Shown here one piece after another: positions 34,929-43,262 of a stretch of DNA of 64,000 nucleotides. Numbering within the stretch: position 1 is the first letter of the stretch; each line of letters starts with the position of its first letter. Source of the stretch: DP-19 sp036496285 (GTDB taxonomy: Bacteria; Desulfobacterota; Binatia; UTPRO1). The stretch is from contig DASXLI010000019.1 in NCBI GenBank assembly GCA_036496285.1, positions 14,427-78,426 of the forward strand. Reading direction: 5' to 3'. Below the pieces are notes generated by a model. It was not told where the DNA came from. It saw nothing but the letters and a program-made list of their open reading frames with translations, and searched no databases. The translations under genes and the position numbers were made by a program.

Positions 34929-35372
34929 TCACTTGAACGCTTTGATCGGTGTCGGGCCGGGACGGACCGCCGCGGGCGCGGCCGCCGGATCGACCAGATA
35001 CCGGTCCGCGATCGACACCGCCTGGCGCTTGCGCTCGGGCATCTCCACCAGGACGTCGACGACCTTCTCCCAGCGGCCGCGATCGGCGCCGGCGAGCTCG
35101 TACAGATCGATCACGAGATCGATGTCCTTGGTGACGAGGGCCTTGTCGCCGCGCATCAGGAGCTGCTCGCTCGGGAGCGGTACGTGGCCGAGATTGCACA
35201 CGCGTACCATGTCCTGGATACGCCCCCGATCGAGCAACCGGTCCCGCAGGCCCGTCCAGTCCTGCGGAGCAACGCTGTCGGCGTTGCGGGAGAAGAGCTC
35301 GAGCGCCTGGTCGAGATATCCCTTGGCGAGGTAGCGCCGGCCGACCAGGACGTCCGCTTCTTTCGAGGGCAT
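34929..35372 (-). CDS. Small TPR-like protein, unknown function, upstream of hisC
   Basis: 147 residues beginning MPSKEADVLVGRRYLAKGYLD, an all-helical protein with TPR-like hydrophobic spacing (ALELFSRNADSVAPQDW, DMVRVCNLGHVPLPSEQLL). The ATG at 35372 follows AAGGAAGG at a proper distance, so the longer frame from 35594 is rejected. No catalytic motifs. It is the promoter-proximal gene before hisC. Confidence 0.75.
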   Translation of the reverse strand: MPSKEADVLVGRRYLAKGYLDQALELFSRNADSVAPQDWTGLRDRLLDRGRIQDMVRVCNLGHVPLPSEQLLMRGDKALVTKDIDLVIDLYELAGADRGRWEKVVDVLVEMPERKRQAVSIADRYLVDPAAAPAAVRPGPTPIKAFK

Positions 35373-35411
35373 TGCCGTATCCTTCCTTGCGCGAGTCGCG
35401 CAGCCGTTACC

Positions 35412-35440
35412 AGCGTAGGGCGGGCGCAGAAAATATTCAA
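35412..35440 (-). promoter_or_regulatory. Promoter for the TPR-like gene and hisC
   Basis: On the minus strand TTGAAT (35440-35435), a 17-bp spacer, then TACGCT (35417-35412), 40 bp before the ATG with AAGGAAGG between. Confidence 0.45.
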
Positions 35441-35479
35441 GGACACGTTTACACGCATCGCACATCGCGCGGCGTCGCG

Positions 35480-35508
35480 TTGAATTGCCTGGGCATCTAG
35501 GGTAGCCG
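35480..35508 (+). promoter_or_regulatory. Promoter for purU
   Basis: TTGAAT (35480-35485), a 17-bp spacer and TAGCCG (35503-35508), 12 bp before the purU ATG, so a 5' leader of only about six bases is expected. The -10 is weak. Confidence 0.35.
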
Positions 35509-35520
35509 CTGGCCATCGCC

Positions 35521-36393
35521 ATGGCGTCGAAGAACCTCGCGATCGTCTCCGTCGTCGGCCGTGACCAAAAGGGCGTGGTGGCACGTGTTTCCACCTACCT
35601 CGCCGGCTGCAGCATCAACATCGAGGACATCGAGCAGCGCGTGATGGAGGGGCTCTTCATCATGACGATGCGCGTCGACCTGACGGAGCTGGCGACGTCG
35701 CTCGACGAGATGATCCTCGGGCTGAAGCGCATCGGCGACGAGACGCACATGGAGGTGAGCGTCCGCCTCCACAGTGCCCGCGAGCGCAAGCGGATCGTGC
35801 TCCTGGTGACGAAGGAGCCGCACTGCCTCGAGACGCTGGTCGCCGATCACGACACCGGTCTCGTGAACGGCGACTTCGTCGCCGTGCTCTCGAACCACGA
35901 GGTGCTACGCCCCCTCGCCGAGCGCCACGGCATCCCGTTCCACTGGCACTCCTCCGCCGACAAGTCGACGCACGAGGACTTCCTGCTCGCGCGGCTGGCG
36001 GACGCGCGTCCGGACCTCATCGTCCTCGCACGCTACATGCAGGTGCTGTCGCCGCGCATGGTGCAGCGCTACCCGCACCGCATCGTCAACATCCACCCCT
36101 CGCTGCTGCCGTACCACCCAGGCGCGAACGCCTACAAGCAAGCCTTCGAGGCCGGCGTGCGGGTCTCCGGCTGCACCGCGCACTTCGTCACGGAGCAGCT
36201 CGACCAGGGGCCGGTCATCCTGCAGGACGTCTTCCACATCCGCGTCGGCGAGGACACGCTCGAGGAGGTGAAGGAGCGCGGCAAGGCGCTCGAGGGCAAG
36301 GTGCTGTCGCAGGCGGTGCAGCTCTTCCTGAACGAGCAGCTCGTGGTGACGGACACCAAGGTCCTGTTCCGCCCCGGGCGCCTCCCCGCCTGA
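35521..36393 (+). CDS. purU: Formyltetrahydrofolate deformylase
   Basis: 290 residues: an N-terminal ACT domain (IVSVVGRDQKGVVARVSTYLAGCSINIED) and a C-terminal formyltransferase domain with HSSADKSTHEDF, LARYMQVLSPRMV, the catalytic IVNIHPSLLPYH histidine, and TEQLDQGPVILQD aspartate. It hydrolyses 10-formyl-THF to formate and THF, balancing one-carbon pools. Length and domain order are standard. First of a short operon with a zinc-ribbon protein and polX. Confidence 0.95.
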   Translation: MASKNLAIVSVVGRDQKGVVARVSTYLAGCSINIEDIEQRVMEGLFIMTMRVDLTELATSLDEMILGLKRIGDETHMEVSVRLHSARERKRIVLLVTKEPHCLETLVADHDTGLVNGDFVAVLSNHEVLRPLAERHGIPFHWHSSADKSTHEDFLLARLADARPDLIVLARYMQVLSPRMVQRYPHRIVNIHPSLLPYHPGANAYKQAFEAGVRVSGCTAHFVTEQLDQGPVILQDVFHIRVGEDTLEEVKERGKALEGKVLSQAVQLFLNEQLVVTDTKVLFRPGRLPA

Positions 36394-36418
36394 TCCGCGG
36401 GCCGCCGGAGGTTGCGTC

Positions 36419-36736
36419 GTGGGCCTGGTCTTCGCGCTCGTCGTGCTCGTGGCCGCGACGACCTGGATCGCGCGGCGCTGGCGGGCGCGCGGCCGCCGCC
36501 GGGCGCTCGACGCCGGGCCAGGCAGCTCCATCGAGCGCGCGATCCCCGTCCGGAGCTTCGAGGAGATCGACCGCGCCGTCACCGCGCAGCGCTGCCCCTG
36601 CGGCCAGCCGCTGCGCTCGACCGGCGAGGGCGCGCGCCAGGCGGGGCTGCGGCGCTTCCGCTTCGCGCGGCTCGCATGCGACGACTGTGAGGAGGAGCAC
36701 GTGCTCTTCTTCGACGTGAGCGACCTGGTGCACTGA
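36419..36736 (+). CDS. Small membrane-anchored zinc-ribbon protein
   Basis: 105 residues. One N-terminal transmembrane helix (GLVFALVVLVAATTWIA), a basic segment (RRWRARGRRR), then two Cys pairs (CPC and CDDC) separated by about 25 residues, likely a zinc knuckle. GTG start 25 bp after purU, and polX follows by one base. No family recognised. Function unknown. Confidence 0.65.
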   Translation: MGLVFALVVLVAATTWIARRWRARGRRRALDAGPGSSIERAIPVRSFEEIDRAVTAQRCPCGQPLRSTGEGARQAGLRRFRFARLACDDCEEEHVLFFDVSDLVH

Positions 36737-36737
36737 C

Positions 36738-38579
36738 ATGGCCCTCGCCAACGCCGACGTCGCGCGCGTCCTGCGGGAGATCGCGCTCTTCCTCGAGATG
36801 GAGGACGTGCCCTTCAAGCCGCGCTCGTACGAGAAGGCGGCCGACTCGGTCGCCGCGAGCGACGTGCCGTGCCACGAGCTCCTGAGCCGCGGCGGCGCGA
36901 AGGCGCTCGGCCAGATCCCCGGCGTCGGCAAGAGCATCGCGGAGAAGATCGCGGAGCTGCTGACGACCGGGAAGATCGGCTACCACGAGGAGCTGCGCGC
37001 GCGCACGCCGATCGACGTCACCGCGCTCACCGCCGTCGAGGGCGTCGGCCCGAAGGGTGCGCGCGCCCTCTACGAGGCACTGGGTGTCACCGACCTCGCG
37101 AGCCTCGAGGCCGCGGCACAGGCAGGGCGCGTCCGGGCGCTGGCGCGCTTCGGCGAGAAGAGCGAGGCGAAGATCCTGCGCGGCCTCGCGTTCGCGCGCG
37201 CGCACGGCGGCCGCACGCCGCTCGGCGACGTCCTGCCGATGATCCGCGACATCGAGGCGCGGCTCGCCGCCCTGGCCGGCGTGCAGCGCGCCACCATCGC
37301 GGGCTCCATCCGCCGCCGGCGCGAGACCGTCGGCGACGCCGACATCCTGCTGATCGCGAGGAAGGCCCCGCCGATCATGGAGAAGGTCGCGACCCTCCCC
37401 GAGGTCGTGCGCGTGCTGGCGCGCGGCGACACCAAGATCTCGGTGCGGCTCGCGACCGGCCTCCAGCTCGACGTCCGGATCGTGCCGCGCGCGAGCTTCG
37501 GCGCCGCCCTGCACTACTTCACCGGCTCGAAGGCCCACAACGTCCTCCTGCGCCAGCTCGCGATCAAGAAAGGGCTCAAGCTGAACGAGTACGGCCTCTT
37601 CCGCGACGACACCCCGATCGCCGGCGCGACCGAGGAGGATGTCTACGCCGCGCTCGACCTGCCCTACATCCCGCCCGAGCTGCGCGAGGATGCCGGCGAG
37701 ATCGACGCTGCGCGCGCAGGACGCCTGCCTACGCTCATCGAGCACGGCAGCCTGCGCGGCGATCTGCAGACGCAGACGAAGTGGACCGACGGCGCCGACA
37801 CGCTGGAGGACATGGTCGCCGCCGCGCGCGCCCTCGGGCTCGAGTACATGGCGATCACCGACCACACCCGCGACCTGGCGATGACCTTCGGCGCCGACGA
37901 GGCGAAGCTCGCCGAGCAGGGCAAGGCGATCGACGCCCTGAACGCGCGTCTCGACGGTTTCCGCGTGCTGAAGGGGGCCGAGGTGAACATCCGCAAGGAC
38001 GGCACGCTCGACATCGCGGACGAGGCGCTCGCCCGGCTCGACGTCGTCGGCGTCGCGATCCACTCGCACTTCGGGCTGCCGCGCGCCGAGATGACCGCCC
38101 GTGTGCTGCGCGCGATGCGCAACCCGCACGCCGACATCTTCTTCCACCCGACCGCCCGCATCCTCGGCAAGCGCGAGCCGGTCGATCTCGACCTCGACGC
38201 GGTGATCGCGTGCGCCCGCGAGACCGGCACCGTGCTCGAGCTCGACGCGTACCCGCACCGCCTCGACCTCCGCGACGACCACGTGCGGAAGGCCATCGCG
38301 GTGGGCGTGAAGATCGTCATCGACTCCGACGCGCACGCGACCGCGCATCTCGCGTTTCCCGACGCGTACGGCGTCGATCAGGCGCGGCGCGGCTGGGCGA
38401 CGCGCGAGGACGTCCTGAACACCCGCCCGCTGGCGCAGTTCCTGGGCGGCCTGAAGGGCGGCGCGGCGCGTGCCGAGGCCGCGGCGCCCCGCCCGAAGCG
38501 CGGCGCCGCCAAGACGCCGCGCGCGGCGAAATCCGCTACGCGCGCAAAGCCCGCGCGAGGTCCTTCGCGAAGTAGGTGA
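36738..38579 (+). CDS. polX: DNA polymerase X with C-terminal PHP domain and a basic tail
   Basis: 613 residues: helix-hairpin-helix (QIPGVGKSIAEKIAEL, VEGVGPKGARAL), Pol-beta-like catalytic palm (GSIRRRRETVGDADIL, with three Asp of the palm, plus DVRIVPRASFGAALHYFTGSKAHN), and a PHP phosphoesterase domain (MAITDHTRDLAM, VLKGAEVNIRKDG, HSHFGLPRAEM, FHPTARILGKREP, IDSDAHATAHL). The first PHP metal motif, normally HxH, reads GDLQTQTKWTDG. A Gln at the first position is common in PolX; the second change may weaken exonuclease action. The last ~45 residues are Ala/Lys/Arg/Pro-rich. Role in base excision or end repair. Confidence 0.92.
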   Translation: MALANADVARVLREIALFLEMEDVPFKPRSYEKAADSVAASDVPCHELLSRGGAKALGQIPGVGKSIAEKIAELLTTGKIGYHEELRARTPIDVTALTAVEGVGPKGARALYEALGVTDLASLEAAAQAGRVRALARFGEKSEAKILRGLAFARAHGGRTPLGDVLPMIRDIEARLAALAGVQRATIAGSIRRRRETVGDADILLIARKAPPIMEKVATLPEVVRVLARGDTKISVRLATGLQLDVRIVPRASFGAALHYFTGSKAHNVLLRQLAIKKGLKLNEYGLFRDDTPIAGATEEDVYAALDLPYIPPELREDAGEIDAARAGRLPTLIEHGSLRGDLQTQTKWTDGADTLEDMVAAARALGLEYMAITDHTRDLAMTFGADEAKLAEQGKAIDALNARLDGFRVLKGAEVNIRKDGTLDIADEALARLDVVGVAIHSHFGLPRAEMTARVLRAMRNPHADIFFHPTARILGKREPVDLDLDAVIACARETGTVLELDAYPHRLDLRDDHVRKAIAVGVKIVIDSDAHATAHLAFPDAYGVDQARRGWATREDVLNTRPLAQFLGGLKGGAARAEAAAPRPKRGAAKTPRAAKSATRAKPARGPSRSR

Positions 38580-39510
38580 GCACGATGCTGGCGCCGGCGC
38601 GCAGGATCGCAGTGTGCGTCTCCCACATCGCGCGCGCCTCGTCGATCATGCCGGCGGCCGCGGCGGCCTTGATCATCGCGTACTCGCCGCTCACGGCGTA
38701 GGCGGCAAGCGGAACGTCGAAGCGCTCGCGCACCCGCCGGATCACGTCGAGGTAGGCGAGCGCCGGCTTCACCATCACGATGTCGGCGCCCTCCTCGAGG
38801 TCGAGGGCGATCTCGCGCAGCGCCTCGTCGCCGTTGGCGGGATCCATCTGGTAGCCGCGCCGGTCGCCGAACTGCGGCGTCGAGCCGGCGGCCTCGCGGA
38901 ACGGGCCGTAGAACGCCGACGCGTACTTGGCGGCGTAGGACATGATCGGCAGGTCGGCGAACCCCGCGTGGTCGAGGCCCGCGCGGATCGCGCCGACCCG
39001 TCCGTCCATCATGTCCGACGGCGCAACGATGTCGGCGCCGGCGCGCGCGTGCGCGACGGCCATGGCGGTGAGCGGCTCGAGGCTCGCGTCGTTCACGACC
39101 TCGTTCGCCTCGACGAGGCCGCAGTGCCCGTGGTCGGTGTACTCGCAGAGACACACGTCGGTGACGACGAGCAGCCCTGGCAGGACGCGCTTGATCGCCG
39201 CGACCGCACGCACCACGATGCCGTCCGCCGCGTACGCCGAGGAGCCGATCGCGTCCTTGCGCTCCGGGATGCCGAAGAGCATCACCGCCGGGATGCCGAG
39301 ATCGTGGACGGCTTTGCACTCCTCCACGGCACGGTCGACGGAGAGCTGCGCGACGCCCGGCATCGCGGCCACCGGCTGCGTCACGCCGGTTCCCGGCGCG
39401 ACGAAGAGCGGCAGCACGAGGCCGTCGATGCTCGGCCGGGTCTCGGCAACGAGACGCCGCAGGGCTTGCGTGCGTCGCAAGCGCCGCGGGCGATGCGTCG
39501 GATAGCCCAT
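38536..39510 (-). CDS. hemB: Delta-aminolevulinic acid dehydratase (porphobilinogen synthase)
   Basis: 324 residues. Both catalytic lysines are visible (MSYAAKYASAFYGPFREAAGSTPQ and DIVMVKPALAYLD), and the zinc-type Cys cluster is intact (DVCLCEYTDHGHCG). The start ATG at 39510 gives MGYPTHRPRRLRRTQALR. Condenses two ALA molecules to porphobilinogen in tetrapyrrole synthesis. Its 3' end overlaps the convergent polX by 44 bp, where polX encodes its dispensable basic tail. Confidence 0.95.
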   Translation of the reverse strand: MGYPTHRPRRLRRTQALRRLVAETRPSIDGLVLPLFVAPGTGVTQPVAAMPGVAQLSVDRAVEECKAVHDLGIPAVMLFGIPERKDAIGSSAYAADGIVVRAVAAIKRVLPGLLVVTDVCLCEYTDHGHCGLVEANEVVNDASLEPLTAMAVAHARAGADIVAPSDMMDGRVGAIRAGLDHAGFADLPIMSYAAKYASAFYGPFREAAGSTPQFGDRRGYQMDPANGDEALREIALDLEEGADIVMVKPALAYLDVIRRVRERFDVPLAAYAVSGEYAMIKAAAAAGMIDEARAMWETHTAILRAGASIVLTYFAKDLARALRA

Positions 39511-39589
39511 CGCGCGGGACGATAGTGAATCGCCAGAGGCTTTGCAAAAACGTGCGAGAGCGCATGCGATCGACGGATCGCCGACCGTC

Positions 39590-39618
39590 TTGGCCCGGAG
39601 CGCGGCCTGGCGTAGACG
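39590..39618 (+). promoter_or_regulatory. Candidate promoter for the dockerin-bearing glucose dehydrogenase gene
   Basis: TTGGCC (39590-39595), a 17-bp spacer and TAGACG (39613-39618), 18 bp before the ATG at 39637. Confidence 0.33.
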
Positions 39619-39636
39619 TGTAGGGCAACCCCCGAC

Positions 39637-40986
39637 ATGCCGATCGCTCCGAACCCGCGCGCCGCGCTTGCCCTGCTCGCCTGCGCTTGCCTCGTCCTCC
39701 TCGCGACGCGTGCCGTGGCCGCGCCGGCGTGTGCCGACCCCGACGGCACCGGCGTCGACGTCATCGACGCCGCGAACGTGCAACGCGCCGCGGCCGGCCT
39801 GCCGAGCACGTGCACGGCGGCGCCGTCCGTCTGCGACCTCGACGGCGTGAACGGCGTGGACGCGGGCGACGCCGCCGACGTCCTGCGCCGCGCCGCAGGC
39901 CTGGCGCCGACCCGGGACTGCCTCCCCGCCTTGAAGCTCACCCAGGTCGCCGGCGGCCTCGCGTCGCCACTCTTCGTCGGCGCGGCCGAGGGCGACCCGT
40001 CGCGGCTCTACGTCGTCGAGCAGCCGGGGCGCATCCGCCTCATCAAGAACGGCACGCTCGCCGCGCAGCCCTTCCTCGACATCACCGACACCGTCTCGAG
40101 CGGCGGCGAGCGCGGCCTCCTCGGACTGGCGTTCCATCCGAGCTACGTCGCGAACGGCCGCTTCTTCGTGAACTATACGAACCCCGACGGCAACACGATC
40201 ATCGCCGAGTTCCACCGCTCCGCGGCGAGCCCCGACGTCGCCGACCCGCAGCCCGCGCGCGTCTTCTTCACGGTTGAGCAGCCCTTCGCGAACCACAATG
40301 GCGGCATGGTGGCCTTCGGACCGGACGGCCTCCTCTACCTCGGCCTCGGCGACGGCGGCAGCGGCGGCGATCCGATGAACAACGGCCAGCGCCTCGACAC
40401 CAAGCTCGGCAAGATCCTGCGGATCGACGTGGACACCTATCCGACGCCGCCCTCCGGGAATCTCTCCGGCGGCGATCCGGACATCTGGGACTTCGGCTTC
40501 CGCAATCCCTTCCGCTTCAGTTTCGACCGCGGCACGGGCGACCTCTATATCGGCGACGTCGGGCAGGACCGCTTCGAGGAGATCGACCTCGAGCCGCGCG
40601 GCAGCGGGCGGCGGAACTACGGCTGGCGCACCACCGAGGGCATGCACTGCTTCGACCCGCCGACCGGCTGCAACCTGACGGGCATCACGCTGCCGGTCGC
40701 CGAGTACTCGCACGCCGACGGCTGCGCCGTGATCGGCGGCTACGTCTACCGCGGCGCCGCCATCCCCGGCCTCGTCGGCCGCTACCTCTATGCCGACTTC
40801 TGCTCCAACCGCATCTGGTCCTTCGTGCGCACGGGCGGACAGGTGAGCGGCACACTCGAGCTGACGGACGAGCTCGATCCGGGACGGACGCTCGGCGGCC
40901 TCACCTCGTTCGGCGAGGACGCCGATGCCGAGATGTACCTGATCGACGGCGCGCGCGGCCTCGTCTTGCGGATCGATCCGGAGTAA
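39637..40986 (+). CDS. Secreted PQQ-type sugar dehydrogenase (sGDH fold) with N-terminal dockerin-like pair
   Basis: 449 residues. A signal peptide ends VAAPACA. The mature protein starts with two dockerin-like repeats (DPDGTGVDVIDAANVQR and DLDGVNGVDAGDAADVLRR), then a soluble glucose dehydrogenase-type beta-propeller: GERGLLGLAFHPSY, HNGGMVAFGPDGLLYLGLGDGG, WDFGFRNPFRFSFD, and EYSHADGCAVIGGYVYRG. The family oxidises aldose sugars with PQQ in the periplasm or outside. The first repeat has 11 rather than 12 residues between its end acids. A cohesin-like lipoprotein follows 9 bp later. Confidence 0.9.
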   Translation: MPIAPNPRAALALLACACLVLLATRAVAAPACADPDGTGVDVIDAANVQRAAAGLPSTCTAAPSVCDLDGVNGVDAGDAADVLRRAAGLAPTRDCLPALKLTQVAGGLASPLFVGAAEGDPSRLYVVEQPGRIRLIKNGTLAAQPFLDITDTVSSGGERGLLGLAFHPSYVANGRFFVNYTNPDGNTIIAEFHRSAASPDVADPQPARVFFTVEQPFANHNGGMVAFGPDGLLYLGLGDGGSGGDPMNNGQRLDTKLGKILRIDVDTYPTPPSGNLSGGDPDIWDFGFRNPFRFSFDRGTGDLYIGDVGQDRFEEIDLEPRGSGRRNYGWRTTEGMHCFDPPTGCNLTGITLPVAEYSHADGCAVIGGYVYRGAAIPGLVGRYLYADFCSNRIWSFVRTGGQVSGTLELTDELDPGRTLGGLTSFGEDADAEMYLIDGARGLVLRIDPE

Positions 40987-40995
40987 GAAGACCCG

Positions 40996-41514
40996 ATGCG
41001 CGGCACCCGGCCCATGCAGACTTCCCTCATCGCCCTGCCCTTGCTCGTCATCCTCGGCTGCGGCGGTGGAGGCGGGGGCGGCGGCCACGACACCGGCCCC
41101 GTTGCGACGGCGACGGCCACGCCCGTCGCCACCCCGGCGCCGGTGCCGACCGCCGCCGTCACGCTCACCCTCAGCTCGTCGATCGACCTGGTCGGTGCGA
41201 GCTTCACCGTCGGCTACGAGGCCGGCCGGGTCACGCTCCTCGGCAGCGGCGCGCAGGCGCAATGCCGCCTCGCCTCCAACGACCTCATCGCGGTGAACGA
41301 CGACGACGCCGGCACGCTGCGGGTCGCGCTGCTTCCATCCGATCCGCTGCAGCGCCAGACCCTCGCGCTGCCGACCACGCTCACCTGCGATTTCGCCGAG
41401 AACGGCGGCTCCATCACCGCCGGCGACGTGCGCGTCGGCAGCAAGACGGTGGCCGTGCTCGACGGCAGCGGCATCGCGGTCGCGGGCGACGGGTCGAAGC
41501 TCGCCGCGCAGTAG
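40996..41514 (+). CDS. Cohesin-like lipoprotein
   Basis: 172 residues, or 166 if the second ATG at 41014 is used. A lipobox (VILGC) is followed by a Gly run and a Thr/Pro linker (ATATATPVATPAPVPT). The remaining ~110 residues resemble a cohesin beta-sandwich: SSIDLVGASFTVGYEAGRVTLL, then NDDDAGTLRVALLPS, then LTCDFAENGGSITAGDVRV. The match is by pattern only, so this is a hypothesis. A surface cohesin anchored by lipid would capture the dockerin-bearing enzymes encoded on each side. It is convergent with the metalloprotease gene. Confidence 0.6.
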   Translation: MRGTRPMQTSLIALPLLVILGCGGGGGGGGHDTGPVATATATPVATPAPVPTAAVTLTLSSSIDLVGASFTVGYEAGRVTLLGSGAQAQCRLASNDLIAVNDDDAGTLRVALLPSDPLQRQTLALPTTLTCDFAENGGSITAGDVRVGSKTVAVLDGSGIAVAGDGSKLAAQ

Positions 41515-41551
41515 TACCTGAGGATCTGACGATCGAGGCGCTTCGCGCGTC

Positions 41552-42517
41552 TCAGGGGCAGCCGCTTGCGCCCGGCAGGCCGAACGCCCGGCGCTGCACG
41601 TTCGCGGCGTCGACGACGTCGACCTCGCCCGTCGCGTCGACGTCGCACTGGTCCGGCACCGCCGCGCACGTCGGCAGCCCGACGGCCGCGGCGAGCACCG
41701 CCGCCGCGTCGTCGCTCGTGACCGCGCCGTTGCCGTCGACGTCGCCGCAGACCGGCCCCGGGGCCGGGGTCGCGGTGGGCGCCGGCGCGGCCGCGGCATA
41801 GATCATCATGGCGCCGTTCACGTCGTCGGCCGTGGGCGCGCCGACGAAGCACGGGTCGCCCTCCGGGAAGCGGAACGCGGAGCGCATGAGGACGTTGGCG
41901 TCGCGCCCGCATTGATCCGGATGATCGAGGCCGAGCACGTGCCCGAGCTCGTGCTCGACGACCGCGCGGAAGAGACCCGGCGTGAAGCGCGAGTTGAAGG
42001 CCTGGTTCACGACGATGTCGGCGTCGCGTTGCTGCCCGCGTTGCGGGCCGTCCGAGAAGGTGACGCGCAGGGTCACCGCGACGACGTTGCTGCTGAAGTT
42101 CTGCCCTCCGCAGAACGTCGTCGAGCCGCCGATCGACGTGCGCCCGTCGGTCGAGTCGCAGAAGGCGACCGGATGCGCCGCGTCGGCCTGCACGAACGCG
42201 AAGCGATCCGGCAGGTCCTCGGTCCACTTGGCAGCCGCCTCCTGGCAGTGCTGCACGCAGGACGAGTCGCCGCAGGAGATGTCGTGCGTGCCGTCGCCGA
42301 TGAAGCGGCAGTCGTAGAAGACCTGTGGCGGCACCCAGCGGACGATCGGCGTCGCCGGACAGCGGTCGCCCGCGAGCGAGAGGAACGCGAACGCGTTCCC
42401 CGGGGGCGGATCGCACTGCGCGGCGGCGCCGCGTGCCGTCGCGACACAGGCGAGCGCCAGCGCGGCCGCCGCCATCCAGTGCATGCGCGGGGGCATGCGC
42501 AGGCGGGGCGCGCTCAT
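41552..42517 (-). CDS. Secreted matrixin-like zinc metalloprotease with C-terminal dockerin pair
   Basis: 321 residues. A signal peptide ends ARGAAAQ, followed by a metzincin catalytic domain with HELGHVLGLDH (HExxHxxGxxH) and the Met-turn candidate VLMRSAFRFPEGDP. Cysteines suggest several disulfides. After a Pro/Thr linker come two dockerin-like loops: DVDGNGAVTSDD and DVDATGEVDVVD, the second followed by AANVQRRAFGL. The start ATG overlaps the stop of the upstream secreted protein (ATGA), so the two are coupled. It is exported; substrate unknown. Confidence 0.85.
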   Translation of the reverse strand: MSAPRLRMPPRMHWMAAAALALACVATARGAAAQCDPPPGNAFAFLSLAGDRCPATPIVRWVPPQVFYDCRFIGDGTHDISCGDSSCVQHCQEAAAKWTEDLPDRFAFVQADAAHPVAFCDSTDGRTSIGGSTTFCGGQNFSSNVVAVTLRVTFSDGPQRGQQRDADIVVNQAFNSRFTPGLFRAVVEHELGHVLGLDHPDQCGRDANVLMRSAFRFPEGDPCFVGAPTADDVNGAMMIYAAAAPAPTATPAPGPVCGDVDGNGAVTSDDAAAVLAAAVGLPTCAAVPDQCDVDATGEVDVVDAANVQRRAFGLPGASGCP

Positions 42518-43140
42518 GGACGGGCCGCGTGGATCGCGGCGACGAACGCGTCGAGGGAGGGCGCGCCGCCGGCACCGACGCCGCTCTCACGACGCACCGC
42601 CGCGGGGCCGAGTGCGGTGACAGCGGCCGCCGACAGCGCCCGGCCGGTGCCGTCGCGAACCAGATCGGCACCCTCGACGCGCTCGACGCGATAGATCCCC
42701 TGGTTGAAGCCGGTCACGGGGCTGATCGCCGGCGGATCCTGCTCGCGATCGAGGAAGACGACGTAGCGCTCGCCGACCTGGAACTCCGGCATCCCGTCGA
42801 TCGACTGGCGTATGGCACCCACCTCGCCGCCGGCGAGACGGAGCGTCAGCTCGGCCCCGGGGTTCCCGGCCACGACCTGATCGACCGCCAGGGTGACGAG
42901 GGTCTCGAAGAACGCCGGCGCGCGCGGCGAGCGCCGGCTGGCGACCGCACGCACCGTGCCGACGACGATCGTGTCGGCGGCGCTGCACTGCTCGGCGAAC
43001 GGCATCGCGAGGATGGTCGTCGCCGCCGCCGGCGCGCCGCCGAGCGGCACGATGCCCGGCATCCCGGCGACGGGGGAGACGAGAGCTGTGACGAGCGCGG
43101 CGGTGCGGAGCCCCACCTTCAGCCGAAGACCAGGCGGCAC
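42514..43140 (-). CDS. Secreted protein of unknown function coupled to the metalloprotease
   Basis: 208 residues with a signal peptide ending APAAATT, then ILAMPFAEQCSAADTIVVGTVRAVASR and LTLRLAGGEVGAIRQSIDGMPEF, where a GERYVVFLDRE segment is typical of small secreted proteins often found next to matrixin genes. One Cys is left in the mature part. A chaperone, propeptide-like or inhibitor role is plausible but unproven. Upstream gene of the pair. Confidence 0.7.
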   Translation of the reverse strand: MPPGLRLKVGLRTAALVTALVSPVAGMPGIVPLGGAPAAATTILAMPFAEQCSAADTIVVGTVRAVASRRSPRAPAFFETLVTLAVDQVVAGNPGAELTLRLAGGEVGAIRQSIDGMPEFQVGERYVVFLDREQDPPAISPVTGFNQGIYRVERVEGADLVRDGTGRALSAAAVTALGPAAVRRESGVGAGGAPSLDAFVAAIHAARP

Positions 43141-43262
43141 GGTCCGCCCGCTCTAACCTGATCCGCCCGCACCCGCAAGTCGCGCGCCGTGATCCAAACC
43201 GTCGCACTCCTGATCTTGTAACCGACGGTCGCTCGGACCATCATGGGTGGAAGGGGGTGGAC

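Noticed and set aside
38536..41799. A 1087-codon minus-strand frame
   Set aside because: Only its last 324 codons are hemB (start at 39510). The rest is antisense to the sugar dehydrogenase and lipoprotein genes.
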